A DNA stretch of 64,000 nt, taken from NCBI RefSeq assembly GCF_012163155.1, contig NZ_JAAVUN010000012.1, positions 1-64,000 of the forward strand. Reading direction: 5' to 3'. Below, piece by piece: positions 1 to 8,757 of this stretch. The position numbers and the translations under genes are program-made. This stretch comes from Kocuria subflava (GTDB taxonomy: Bacteria; Actinomycetota; Actinomycetes; Actinomycetales; Micrococcaceae). The notes under the pieces were generated by a model. That model had not been told where the DNA came from and searched no databases. It worked only from the letters and a program-made list of their open reading frames with translations. Position 1 is the first letter of the stretch, and each line of letters begins with the position of its first letter.

Positions 1-106
1 CGTCAGATCTACAGGCAACTCAACGCCACGATCACACCTGCGGCGGCTGCTTGACATACATAGGAGATTCACCGGGTTCCATCTGCACCGCGGTGCTCTG
101 GCCGCC

Positions 107-697
107 ATGCACCGGCCCGCCCCGTTGGCCCTGGAGTCCGTGGTGGCGGATGCCCGGCGGGTGGCGATCATTGAGGACATTGTTGATCACACCAACGTGT
201 GTGGTCCCAAACTAGCCCATCCGGAACCCGCCGCCGAGCCTCGCAGACGCAGTCGGATCGCGGTGCTGGAGGGGCTCGTTGACCATACCAACGTCGGCAG
301 CGCCTTCCGTAATGCAGCCGCCTTGGGCCTTGATGCGGTGCTGGTGTCTCCGACCTGCGCTGACCCGCTGTACCGGCGCTCGGTACGGGTCTCGATGGGC
401 ACGGTTTTCCAAGTGCCGTGGACACGGATCCCCGATTGGACAGAGGGCATTGCGGAGCTTAAGGCGGCTGGCTATGTCCTGGCCGGCATGACGTTGGGGG
501 AAGGCGCGATTACCCTCGACGAGCTGGTGGCCGAGGATCACGAGAAGCTCGCTCTCGTGTTCGGCACCGAAGGCCACGGCATCACGCGGGAAACTGATGC
601 TCTACTCGATCGCCGGGTCACGATACCGATGATGGGCGGAGTCGACTCGTTGAACGTGACGGCATCAGCAGCCGTGGCGTTCTACGCGACGCGCTGA
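107..697 (+). CDS. TrmH/SpoU-family RNA 2'-O-methyltransferase, chimeric, 5' end outside window
   Basis: SPOUT-superfamily methyltransferase that would transfer a methyl group from S-adenosylmethionine to a ribose 2'-OH of rRNA or tRNA. The SpoU motifs are visible: DHTNVGSAFRN (motif 1 Asn and Arg), LVFGTEGHG (motif 2) and IPMMGGVDSLNVTASAAV (motif 3). The frame stays open upstream of the ATG, and bases 62-106 translate to a TrmH-like FTGFHLHRGALAAM stretch, so the true start lies left of the window; bases 1-61 do not look TrmH-like. The oddity is internal. VAIIEDIVDHTNV is followed about 20 residues later by IAVLEGLVDHTNV, so motif 1 is duplicated around a proline- and arginine-rich linker. 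I infer that a native 5' half was joined in frame to an island-borne 3' half. Catalytic residues survive, so it may still be active. Confidence 0.75.
   Translation: MHRPAPLALESVVADARRVAIIEDIVDHTNVCGPKLAHPEPAAEPRRRSRIAVLEGLVDHTNVGSAFRNAAALGLDAVLVSPTCADPLYRRSVRVSMGTVFQVPWTRIPDWTEGIAELKAAGYVLAGMTLGEGAITLDELVAEDHEKLALVFGTEGHGITRETDALLDRRVTIPMMGGVDSLNVTASAAVAFYATR
188..199 (+). repeat. Left junction copy of a 12-base near-repeat (putative att-like site)
   Basis: CACACCAACGTG matches 11 of 12 bases of 9,382-9,393, and a further related copy (CATACCAACGTC) lies at 284-295. All three encode the HTNV part of the SpoU motif, so the similarity could reflect shared coding ancestry and not a dedicated recombination site. 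Confidence 0.4.
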
Positions 698-791
698 TGC
701 TGCTGGAGCCCCGAGCGTCAGTGGCCGCCGATAGCCTGTGAACGAACAACCCAGCACCGTGATTGCGCAGTGGCGCGGAGGAGACAAACCT

Positions 792-2363
792 ATGGCACCG
801 ACCACCAAAGAGGCGCAGCGTGCTGAGCTTCACAAGACCATCTGGCGGATCGCGAACGATCTTCGCGGCAGCGTCGATGGGTGGGACTTCAAGACCTACG
901 TGCTGGGCATGCTCTTCTACCGGTTCATCTCCGAGAACCTGACGGCCTACATCAACAAGGGCGAGCACGAGGCTGGTGACGCGTCGTTCGACTACGCGCA
1001 GATGCCGGACTCGCAGGCGGACTTCGCGCGCGACGAGGTCGTCGCCGAGAAGGGCTTCTTCATCCTGCCGTCCGACCTGTTCGCTAACGTTCGCAAGCGT
1101 GCGGCGCGGGATGAGAACCTCAACGAGACGCTCGAGCGGGTCTTCAAGAACATCGAGGCGTCGGCGCTGGGTTCGGACAGTGAGGAAGACATCAAGGGGC
1201 TGTTCGACGACCTGGATGTCAACAGCAACAAGCTCGGCTCGACGGTTGCCAAGCGCAACCAGAAGCTGGCGAAGTTGCTCGACGCGATCGGTGATCTGCC
1301 GTTGGGGCGGTGGGAAGACAATTCGATCGACCTGTTCGGCGATGCCTACGAGTACCTGATGCAGATGTACGCGGCCAACGCCGGCAAGTCCGGCGGTGAG
1401 TACTACACGCCGCAGGAGGTCTCCGAACTGCTGGCGCGCATCACGGTGGTCGGCAAGAAGCAGGTCAACAAGGTCTACGACCCAGCGGTCGGCTCCGGAT
1501 CGCTGCTGCTGAAGTTCGACAAGGTGCTCGGCAAGAACAACGTCCGTAAGGGGTTCTACGGTCAGGAGATCAATCTGACCACGTACAACCTTGCGCGGAT
1601 CAACATGTTCCTGCACGACGTCAACTACGCCGACTTCAACCTCGCCCACGGCGACACCCTGATCGAACCGGAGCATTGGGACGACGAGCCGTTCGAGGCG
1701 ATCGTCTCCAACCCGCCTTACTCGACCAGATGGAAAGGAGACGACGACGCACTGCTTATCAACGACGAGCGGTTCGCACCGGCAGGAGTGCTCGCGCCAA
1801 AGTCGAAGGCGGATCTCGCCTTCACGATGCACATGCTCAGCTGGCTGGCGGTCAACGGCACTGCGGCGATTGTCCAGTTTCCCGGAGTGCTGTATCGCGG
1901 CGGTGCGGAGAAGAAGATCCGCCAGTACCTGATCGACAACAACTACGTCGACGCGGTCATCCAGCTGCCGACGGACCTCTTCTTCGGCACGACGATCGCG
2001 ACCTGCATCCTCGTGCTGAAGAAGTCGAAGAAGACCAGTGACGTGCTGTTTATCGACGCATCGGCCGAGTTCAAACGCCTCGGCAACAAGAACAAGCTGC
2101 TCGAAGAGCACCGAACGAGGATCCTCGACGCATTCACAACGCGCGAGCCCCAGGACCACTTCGCCACCATCGTGGGCAACGAGGACATCGCCGCGAATGA
2201 CTACAACATCGCGGTGTCGTCGTACGTCGAGGCCGAGGACACTCGCGAGGAAGTCGACATTACGGAGCTGAACGCCGAGATCGCGCGCATCGTGGCGCGC
2301 CAGGCTGAGCTCCGCTCGGCGATCGACGAGATCGTGGCGGATCTGGAGGGCGCGCGGTCATGA
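792..2363 (+). CDS. hsdM: Type I restriction-modification system, DNA methyltransferase subunit HsdM
   Basis: N6-adenine methyltransferase subunit. With HsdS it forms the modification enzyme, and with HsdR the restriction complex. The HsdM N-terminal helical domain (about 10-150) is followed by the methylase domain with the SAM motif DPAVGSGS near residue 230 and the catalytic NPPY at about 307-310. The length of 523 residues is normal. A GTG at 738 is in frame, but ATG 792 is preferred: GGAGGAG lies seven to eight bases upstream, and HsdM homology begins at MAPTTKEAQ. The stop overlaps the start of mrr by four bases, so translation is probably coupled. This is the first gene of a five-gene operon in the order hsdM-mrr-hsdS-prrC-like-hsdR. 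No promoter is obvious in the 94 bases after the methyltransferase gene. Confidence 0.95.
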   Translation: MAPTTKEAQRAELHKTIWRIANDLRGSVDGWDFKTYVLGMLFYRFISENLTAYINKGEHEAGDASFDYAQMPDSQADFARDEVVAEKGFFILPSDLFANVRKRAARDENLNETLERVFKNIEASALGSDSEEDIKGLFDDLDVNSNKLGSTVAKRNQKLAKLLDAIGDLPLGRWEDNSIDLFGDAYEYLMQMYAANAGKSGGEYYTPQEVSELLARITVVGKKQVNKVYDPAVGSGSLLLKFDKVLGKNNVRKGFYGQEINLTTYNLARINMFLHDVNYADFNLAHGDTLIEPEHWDDEPFEAIVSNPPYSTRWKGDDDALLINDERFAPAGVLAPKSKADLAFTMHMLSWLAVNGTAAIVQFPGVLYRGGAEKKIRQYLIDNNYVDAVIQLPTDLFFGTTIATCILVLKKSKKTSDVLFIDASAEFKRLGNKNKLLEEHRTRILDAFTTREPQDHFATIVGNEDIAANDYNIAVSSYVEAEDTREEVDITELNAEIARIVARQAELRSAIDEIVADLEGARS

Positions 2364-3286
2364 CGGACATGCCCAACTGGGAAGGCTTCATGATCCCGAC
2401 GCTCAAGGTGATGAGCGATGGCATCATTCGCCACTGGCGCGAGTTTCAGCCTCTCGTAGCTGATCAGGCGCAGCTCACCGATGAACAGAGGAAGGAGATG
2501 CTTCCGTCCGGGAGCGCGCTCAAGTATGAGAACCGCATCGGCTGGGGCGTCTCGTTCTTGACGAACGTCGGCGCGCTCAGGCGTCCGAAGCGTGGTCACT
2601 ACCAGATCACTGATGCCGGCAAGCAGCTCATCGAGCTGTTTCCGAATGGTGCCAAGGAACGTGACATCAAGGCGCTCGGTGCAGATCCCAGCTCGCCGAT
2701 CCGCGAGTACGTGGCGACCACGACCCGCAAGACGAGCGAGTCTGCAACGACCGCTCCGACCGAAGAGTCGTCGATGACTCCTACCGAGCAGGTGCAGAGC
2801 GGCGTCGAGCGAATCCACGATGAGATCGCGGTCGAGCTGCTCACTCGGCTGCAGGACAAAGAACCAGGCTTGTTCGAGCAGGCGGTTGTCGATCTCCTGC
2901 TGTCAATGGGCTACGGCGGCACCACCGGGGCCGGCAGCGTCACCCAGCTCACCAACGACGGAGGCATAGACGGTGTCATCGACCAGGACATCCTCGGCCT
3001 CAACCGCGTCTACGTCCAGGCCAAGCGTTACCAAGACGGCAACACTGTCGGACGCCCCGACCTCCAGGCGTTCGTTGGAGCACTCAGCGGCAAAGCCGAC
3101 AGCGGCGTCTTCATCACGACCAGCCGCTTCTCGGACGGCGCACGTACCTACGCCGAGAATGTGCCGACCCGCATCATCCTGATCGACGGCAAGCGCCTCA
3201 CCAGCCTCATGATCCGGTACGGCGTCGGCGTGCAAGTGAAAGAGACCTATAGGGTCGTCGAGATCGACGAGGACTTCTTCGCATGA
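2360..3286 (+). CDS. mrr: Mrr-type restriction endonuclease
   Basis: 308-residue protein with the two-domain layout of Mrr. A winged-helix-like N-terminal Mrr_N region (about 5-115) is followed by a Ser/Thr-rich linker (118-145) and a C-terminal PD-(D/E)xK-type Mrr_cat domain. The catalytic signature is visible as Glu173, Asp204 (in DGGIDG) and Gln220-Ala-Lys222 (in VQAKRY); the D...QxK variant is typical of Mrr. Family knowledge: such enzymes cut DNA carrying foreign methylation (type IV) and act in host defence. The gene overlaps hsdM and hsdS by four bases on each side, so it is embedded in the hsd operon and probably co-translated. Its target modification cannot be read from sequence. It could instead be an unmethylated-site nuclease paired with the HsdM mark. 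Confidence 0.88.
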   Translation: MTDMPNWEGFMIPTLKVMSDGIIRHWREFQPLVADQAQLTDEQRKEMLPSGSALKYENRIGWGVSFLTNVGALRRPKRGHYQITDAGKQLIELFPNGAKERDIKALGADPSSPIREYVATTTRKTSESATTAPTEESSMTPTEQVQSGVERIHDEIAVELLTRLQDKEPGLFEQAVVDLLLSMGYGGTTGAGSVTQLTNDGGIDGVIDQDILGLNRVYVQAKRYQDGNTVGRPDLQAFVGALSGKADSGVFITTSRFSDGARTYAENVPTRIILIDGKRLTSLMIRYGVGVQVKETYRVVEIDEDFFA

Positions 3287-4452
3287 GCCGCATCGATGAC
3301 CTAATTCAGGAGTTGTGCCCGGACGGGGTGGAGCACAAGACTCTCGGTGGGGCCGGGAAGTTTATTCGTGGGAGCGGCCTTCAGAAGGCCGACCTTCGTG
3401 AAGAAGGTGTCCCCGCTGTTCACTATGGGCAGATCCACACCTTCTACGGTGTCTACGCGACTGAGACGAAGTCTTTCACCGATCCAGTGATCGCAGCGAA
3501 GCTTCGTCATGCGCAGCCTGGCGACCTGCTGATCGCTACAACGAGCGAGGATGACGATGCGGTCGCGAAGGCGACGGCATGGCTCGGGGACTCTGATGTC
3601 GTCCTCGGTGGCGACGCCTACATCTATCGCCACGAGCTTGATCCGAAGTACATGGCGTATTTCTTCCAGTCATCGTCATTTCAATATCAGAAACGGCGCT
3701 TCATCTCTGGGACGAAGGTGCGCCGCGTGTCTGGTGCTTCGTTGGAGAAGATCCGGATCCCCGTGCCGCCTCTCGAGGTGCAGCGCGAGATTGTGCGAGT
3801 ATTGGATAAGTTCACCCAGCTGGAAGCGGAGCTGGAAGCGGAGCTGGAAGCTCGGCGCGCCCAGTACGCGCACTATCGGCGAGAATTGCTGAGTGGTGGT
3901 GATGCCGCGAGTGGCCGAATGATTCCGTTGGGGGAGATCTTCGAGATGCGCGCTGGCACGCACATCAAGGCGGCAGAGATTTCTGATGAGCCGACCGAAG
4001 AGAAACCGTACCCTTGCTATGGCGGGAACGGCCTTCGCGGATATGTGAGCTCGTACAACTACGACGAGAGCGTTATCTTCGTTGGCCGCCAAGGGGCGCT
4101 CTGCGGCAACGTGCACCGTGCCGAGGGCAAGACCTATGCGACCGAGCACGCGGTCGTTGTGACCCCGAAGGTGGCGGTCGACATGTCTTGGGCGTTCCAC
4201 AAGCTCACCGAAATGGACCTCAATCAGTACAAGACGAAGTCTGCGCAGCCTGGGCTCGCTGTTGGACGCGTCAAGCAAGTCGAAGCTCAGTACGTCCCGG
4301 TCGATGACCAGCGTCGTGATGGAGAAGTGCTCGACAAGCTCGACGCTCTAGTCAACGACATCAGCATCGGTCTCCCAGCCGAACTCACGGCACGTCGCAA
4401 GCAGTACGAGTACTATCGCGACCATCTACTGTCTTTCAAGGAGGCTATATAG
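3283..4452 (+). CDS. hsdS: Type I restriction-modification system, specificity subunit HsdS
   Basis: 389-residue specificity subunit that reads a bipartite DNA target. Two target-recognition domains are visible. TRD1 spans about 1-165 and ends in PPLEVQREIVRVLDKF with a helical spacer. TRD2 spans about 210-360 and ends in the matching LDKLDALVNDI...RRKQYEYYRDHLL spacer. The two spacers are the conserved helices that set the distance between half-sites and contact HsdM. The central spacer contains an in-frame 12-base tandem repeat giving LEAELEAELEA, which recalls the TAEL repeat of EcoR124-type enzymes. The start ATG overlaps the mrr stop by four bases, and the next gene begins immediately after the stop. 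Confidence 0.93.
   Translation: MSRIDDLIQELCPDGVEHKTLGGAGKFIRGSGLQKADLREEGVPAVHYGQIHTFYGVYATETKSFTDPVIAAKLRHAQPGDLLIATTSEDDDAVAKATAWLGDSDVVLGGDAYIYRHELDPKYMAYFFQSSSFQYQKRRFISGTKVRRVSGASLEKIRIPVPPLEVQREIVRVLDKFTQLEAELEAELEARRAQYAHYRRELLSGGDAASGRMIPLGEIFEMRAGTHIKAAEISDEPTEEKPYPCYGGNGLRGYVSSYNYDESVIFVGRQGALCGNVHRAEGKTYATEHAVVVTPKVAVDMSWAFHKLTEMDLNQYKTKSAQPGLAVGRVKQVEAQYVPVDDQRRDGEVLDKLDALVNDISIGLPAELTARRKQYEYYRDHLLSFKEAI
3819..3850 (+). repeat. 12-base tandem repeat in the central spacer of hsdS
   Basis: The unit GCTGGAAGCGGA occurs twice in full and once for eight bases. It encodes repeated Leu-Glu-Ala-Glu in the helix between the two target-recognition domains. Gain or loss of one unit would keep the frame and change the helix by four residues. 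In EcoR124I and its three-repeat derivative such a change alters the length of the DNA spacer that is recognised. Whether it happens here is inference. Confidence 0.85.
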
Positions 4453-5520
4453 ATGGCGGGCGTGCATTTAACGGTCGCGGGCTTGGCTGACGAGGTGCTG
4501 AACGGCCTAGCCGAGTCGCGCACTGCCCTGATCTACGCGCCGAACACGATCGGTAAGACTCGGCTAGCTCAGCATCTAAAAGAGCGCGCCCCGGAGAGCG
4601 TGGTTCTCTATAACTCCTTCGTGGAGGACGTGTTCACCTGGGACAACGACCGAGTCGTGCTCAAAATGAACCCAGAGTCTGAGCTATTGGAAACTATCGT
4701 TACCCAGGGCCTCGACAGTGCAATCGTCGATAACTTTCAAGATTTCACGAGCGGCAGAATTGAACCAAGGATTGATCTCGAGAGTGGAGAGGTCAACTTT
4801 GGTATTCACAAGGGGGATGATAGTTCTACGGACGGCATCAAGATATCTCGCGCCGAGGAGAGCATATTTATTTGGAGCGTCTATTATGCTGTTTTGAGCG
4901 AAGCCATTGAGACACTTCGCGACAGTCCTGACATGCGTTCCACGGATAACTACGATCTGCTAACGCTGGCCGTCATAGACGACCCGGTATCATCCATGGA
5001 TGACGTGCGAATCGTATCCGTGGCTCTCGCGTTGTCGGCGCTCATCAAAAGGGCCTCAGAATTGGACTTGAGATTTATTATCGCCACCCACCACGCTCTC
5101 TTCTTTAACGTACTATTCAACTCGCTTCGTCGAAAGAGTAACAGTGCGTATATTCTTTCGCGGGATCCAGTCGCTGGATGGATGCTGTCGAAGCAGTCAA
5201 AGGATTCGCCCTTCAGTTACCATCTCGGAATAATCAAAGAAATTAAAGAGGCGATATCAGAAGATTCGATCGCGCGTGTTCATTTCAATCAGTTCAGAGC
5301 ACTGCTTGAGAAGACAGCCAATTTTCTTGGGCATACGGGCGGGTGGGGCGACCTGCTGACCGGGCCAGATGCCGCTTTGGTGACGAAGGTGCTTAATCTT
5401 TACAGTCATGACCGATTCGCTGACATCGATACCTTCGAGGTGGCCGAAGAGTACAAGGATGCTTTTAGGAGCGAGTTTCAAGAGTTTCTGAAGGCGTTCA
5501 GATGGGCGGCTGCGTCGTGA
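4453..5520 (+). CDS. AAA ATPase resembling PrrC/RloC anticodon nuclease
   Basis: 355 residues. The ATPase half has Walker A APNTIGKT (29-36), a signature-like ISRAEES (about 131), Walker B and D-loop LAVIDDPVSSMDD (172-184, the DDPVSS form found in PrrC, RloC and other AAA_13 proteins) and an H-loop ATHH (211-214). The C-terminal part has Arg282, Glu286 and His319. Their spacing (R-x3-E, then His 37 residues after Arg) nearly equals the PrrC catalytic triad Arg320/Glu324/His356. Known PrrC is about 396 residues, cuts the tRNA-Lys anticodon and is encoded between hsdS and hsdR of a type Ic system. This gene sits in the same slot. Its codons are visibly more A+T-rich than its neighbours. The start directly follows the hsdS stop. 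Anticodon nuclease activity and the tRNA target are inference; a general Hsd-associated ATPase is the alternative. Confidence 0.7.
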   Translation: MAGVHLTVAGLADEVLNGLAESRTALIYAPNTIGKTRLAQHLKERAPESVVLYNSFVEDVFTWDNDRVVLKMNPESELLETIVTQGLDSAIVDNFQDFTSGRIEPRIDLESGEVNFGIHKGDDSSTDGIKISRAEESIFIWSVYYAVLSEAIETLRDSPDMRSTDNYDLLTLAVIDDPVSSMDDVRIVSVALALSALIKRASELDLRFIIATHHALFFNVLFNSLRRKSNSAYILSRDPVAGWMLSKQSKDSPFSYHLGIIKEIKEAISEDSIARVHFNQFRALLEKTANFLGHTGGWGDLLTGPDAALVTKVLNLYSHDRFADIDTFEVAEEYKDAFRSEFQEFLKAFRWAAAS

Positions 5521-8500
5521 GCGATGCACCGGCGCGTACGTACGATCCGATTGCTGTCTCGTCGGAGAGCACGGTTGTCGCTGAGTATGTTCACGACCTG
5601 TCGCAGGCCGATGCGTATCAGACGGAGTCCGCGCTCGAAAAGGAGATGATCCGACTCCTTCAGGAGCAGGCATACGACTACCTGCCGATCACCTCCGACG
5701 CGGAGTTGGTCGCGAACCTTCGCGTGCAGCTCGAGAAGGTCAACAAGATGACCTTTTCGGATGCCGAGTGGGAGCAGTTCTTCACGACGAAGGTCGCAGG
5801 TGCCAACGACGGCATCATCGAGAAGACGGTGCGTGTGCAGGAGGATCACGTTCAGATCCTCAGGCGCGATGACGGGACGACGAAGAACATCGCGCTGATC
5901 GACAAGACGAACATCCACAACAATCAGCTGCAGGTCATCAACCAGTACGAGATCGGCCGCGGCGACGGTGACGCCGGCGACGGTGGTGCGAAGTACGCCA
6001 ACCGCTACGACGTGACCGTGCTCGTCAACGGGCTGCCGATGGTGCACATCGAGTTGAAGCGTCGCGGCGTGGATATCCGGGAGGCCTTCAACCAGATCAA
6101 CCGGTACCAGCGCGACAGTTTCTGGGCCAGCTCGGGTCTGTTCGAGTACGTGCAGTTGTTTGTGATCAGCAACGGCACGCTCACGAAGTACTACTCCAAC
6201 AGCACCCGAGCGAAACACCTCAAGGACAGCCAGAAGCAGGCGGGAGCGAGCAGGTCGAAGAAGTCCAGCAACTCGTTCGAGTTCACCTCCTGGTGGGCCG
6301 ATGCCAGCAACAAGCCGATCACCGAGCTGACGGCGTTCGTGAAGACGTTCTTCGCGAAGCACTCGCTGTTGAACATCCTGACGAAATACTGCGTGCTCAC
6401 CGCGGATCGGGACCTGCTGGTGATGCGGCCGTACCAGATCGTCGCCACGGAGCGGATCCTGCAGAAGATCCAGATCTCGACGAACTCCAAGACGCTCGGC
6501 ACCGTCAAGGCTGGAGGGTACGTCTGGCACACGACCGGATCGGGCAAGACGCTCACATCGTTCAAGGCAGCGCAGCTCGCATCAAAGATGCCGAGTGTCG
6601 ACAAGGTGCTGTTCGTCGTCGACCGCAAGGACCTCGACTACCAGACGATGCGTGAGTACGACCGGTTCGAGAAGGGCGCGGCGAATTCGAACGCTTCGAC
6701 GGCGATCCTGAAGAAGCAGCTCGAGGACCCCGGCGCGCGGATCATCATCACGACGATCCAGAAGCTGTCGACGTTCATCAAGGCGAACAAGGGCCACGAG
6801 GTGTTCTCGGGCCACGCGGTGATCATCTTCGATGAGTGCCACCGGTCGCAGTTCGGCGACATGCACACCGACATCACACGCGCCTTCAAGCGGTACAACC
6901 TGTTCGGGTTCACCGGCACGCCGATCTTCGCCGCGAACGCCGGCAGCGGCGGGAACCCTCAGCTGCGCACGACCGAGCAGGCGTTCGGCGATAAGTTGCA
7001 CACGTACACGATCGTCGACGCCATCACAGACAAGAACGTGTTGCCGTTCCGGATCGACTACATCAACACCATCAAGGTCGGGAACCCCGACGACTCACAG
7101 GTGTCAGCGATCGACCGTGAGCGAGCGCTTCTTGACGTTCGTCGGATCCGGGACGTCGTGGCATACACCCTGGAGCACTTCGATCAGAAAACGAAGCGCT
7201 CATCCAGCTACGAACACGCAGTCGTGACGAACGTCGCCGACTCGGTGCGGGGCCGGCGTCAGGCGGAGGCACTCAAGGAGCGGAAACGAGTTCGCGGATT
7301 CAACGCGCTGTTCGCTACCGCGTCGATCGACGCCGCGCGCCGTTACTACAACCAGTTCCAACTGCAGATGGAGGAGCTGCCACCGGACAAGCGGCTGAAG
7401 GTCGGCTTGATCTTCAGCTACGGTGCGAACGAGGCCGAAGCCGACGGCATCCTCGATGATGAAGCGTTCGACACCGATGCGCTCGACCGTGACACGCGCT
7501 CGTTCCTGGAGGACGCGATCCAGGACTACAACGACATGTTCGGGACCAGCTACGACACGAGCGCCGACCGGTTCCAGAACTACTACAAGGACCTGTCGCA
7601 GCGGATGAAGAACCGCGAGATCGACCTGGTCATCGTGGTGAACATGTTCCTCACCGGCTTCGACGCGACGACGCTGAACACGCTGTTCGTCGACAAGAAC
7701 CTGCGCGCCCACGGACTGATCCAGGCGTACTCGCGCACGAACCGCATCCTCAACTCGGTGAAGACCTATGGCAACATCGTCGCCTTCCGCGATCTCGAGG
7801 AGGAGACCAACGCCGCGTTGGAGCTGTTCGGCAACAAGGATGCCCGCGGCGTCGTCCTGCTGAAACCGTACGGCGACTACTACGGCGAGTACGTCGACAA
7901 GGTCACGGAGCTGCTCACGCACTTCCCGATCGGGCAGCAGATCGTGGGGGAGCAGGCGCAGAAGGACTTCATCCAGCTGTTCGGCGCGATCCTGCGGCTG
8001 CAGAACATCCTCACATCGTTCGACGACTTCGACGGCAACGATCCACTCACCGAGCGACAGCGGCAGGACTACACCAGCATCTACCTGCGGCTCCGCGACG
8101 AGTACACGCGCGACCGCGACAGCGACAGAGAAGTCATCAACGACGACGTCGTGTTCGAAATCGAGCTCGTCAAACAGGTCGAGATCAACGTCGACTACAT
8201 CCTTATGCTCGTCGAGAAGCTCCGCGCCGAGAAGGGCGACGGCGACGACAAGGAAGTCCGTGCCGAGATCACGCGCGCTGTCGATGCGAGCCCGACCCTG
8301 CGAAGCAAGCGCGACCTCGTCGAGGACTTCGTCGAGTCGGTGTCGCTGCAGGGCGCGGTCGATGAGCAGTGGCAGTCGTATATCTCCGCGAAGCGCGAGG
8401 CTGAGCTTCAGGAGCTCATCGAAGCGCACAAGCTCAAGCTGGAGGAGACGCAGTCGTTCGTGGATGAGGCGTTCCGGGACGGACAGCTGCGCACGGCGGG

Positions 8501-8651
8501 AACTGAGATCACCCGCATCTTGCCGCCAGTGTCACGGTTCAACCGCGAGTCCAACCACGGCGACAAGAAGAAGCGGGTCATCGAAGCGCTCTCCAGATTC
8601 TTCGAGCGGTTCCGCGGACTTGCCTCGGGGGATGAAGAGTCTAGGGACTGA
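5517..8651 (+). CDS. hsdR: Type I restriction-modification system, restriction/translocase subunit HsdR
   Basis: Motor and nuclease subunit of about 1,044 residues, close to the 1,038 of EcoR124-type (type IC) HsdR. An N-terminal PD-(D/E)xK nuclease is seen as Asp165, then Glu179-Leu-Lys181 in VHIELKRRG. The SF2 translocase follows with Walker A TTGSGKT (about 339-345), DECHRSQ (about 439) and FTGTPIF. The C-terminal helical part probably contacts the methylase core. The preferred start is GTG 5517, overlapping the preceding stop as GTGA; an ATG at 5502 is also in frame but lies deeper in the upstream gene. It ends the hsd operon, and about 100 bases follow before a convergent small gene. Confidence 0.95.
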   Translation: MSDAPARTYDPIAVSSESTVVAEYVHDLSQADAYQTESALEKEMIRLLQEQAYDYLPITSDAELVANLRVQLEKVNKMTFSDAEWEQFFTTKVAGANDGIIEKTVRVQEDHVQILRRDDGTTKNIALIDKTNIHNNQLQVINQYEIGRGDGDAGDGGAKYANRYDVTVLVNGLPMVHIELKRRGVDIREAFNQINRYQRDSFWASSGLFEYVQLFVISNGTLTKYYSNSTRAKHLKDSQKQAGASRSKKSSNSFEFTSWWADASNKPITELTAFVKTFFAKHSLLNILTKYCVLTADRDLLVMRPYQIVATERILQKIQISTNSKTLGTVKAGGYVWHTTGSGKTLTSFKAAQLASKMPSVDKVLFVVDRKDLDYQTMREYDRFEKGAANSNASTAILKKQLEDPGARIIITTIQKLSTFIKANKGHEVFSGHAVIIFDECHRSQFGDMHTDITRAFKRYNLFGFTGTPIFAANAGSGGNPQLRTTEQAFGDKLHTYTIVDAITDKNVLPFRIDYINTIKVGNPDDSQVSAIDRERALLDVRRIRDVVAYTLEHFDQKTKRSSSYEHAVVTNVADSVRGRRQAEALKERKRVRGFNALFATASIDAARRYYNQFQLQMEELPPDKRLKVGLIFSYGANEAEADGILDDEAFDTDALDRDTRSFLEDAIQDYNDMFGTSYDTSADRFQNYYKDLSQRMKNREIDLVIVVNMFLTGFDATTLNTLFVDKNLRAHGLIQAYSRTNRILNSVKTYGNIVAFRDLEEETNAALELFGNKDARGVVLLKPYGDYYGEYVDKVTELLTHFPIGQQIVGEQAQKDFIQLFGAILRLQNILTSFDDFDGNDPLTERQRQDYTSIYLRLRDEYTRDRDSDREVINDDVVFEIELVKQVEINVDYILMLVEKLRAEKGDGDDKEVRAEITRAVDASPTLRSKRDLVEDFVESVSLQGAVDEQWQSYISAKREAELQELIEAHKLKLEETQSFVDEAFRDGQLRTAGTEITRILPPVSRFNRESNHGDKKKRVIEALSRFFERFRGLASGDEESRD

Positions 8652-8757
8652 GGGCAGCACGAAGGGCGCTGGCGGCACAGCCGCTCACGCGCCACAATCT
8701 GCGCATTCAGCCAGGCACGTAGGGGTGCGGCATGTTCGAGCATCTCGGCCTGGCCGT

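Noticed and set aside
618-2159. Long open frame antisense to hsdM (513 codons)
   Set aside because: It mirrors the strong codon bias of hsdM, is rich in Val, Arg and Leu without any domain, and has no ribosome site. Similar antisense frames lie opposite hsdR (7,200-8,429), the ATP-grasp gene (58,895-60,331) and glgC (62,279-63,649).
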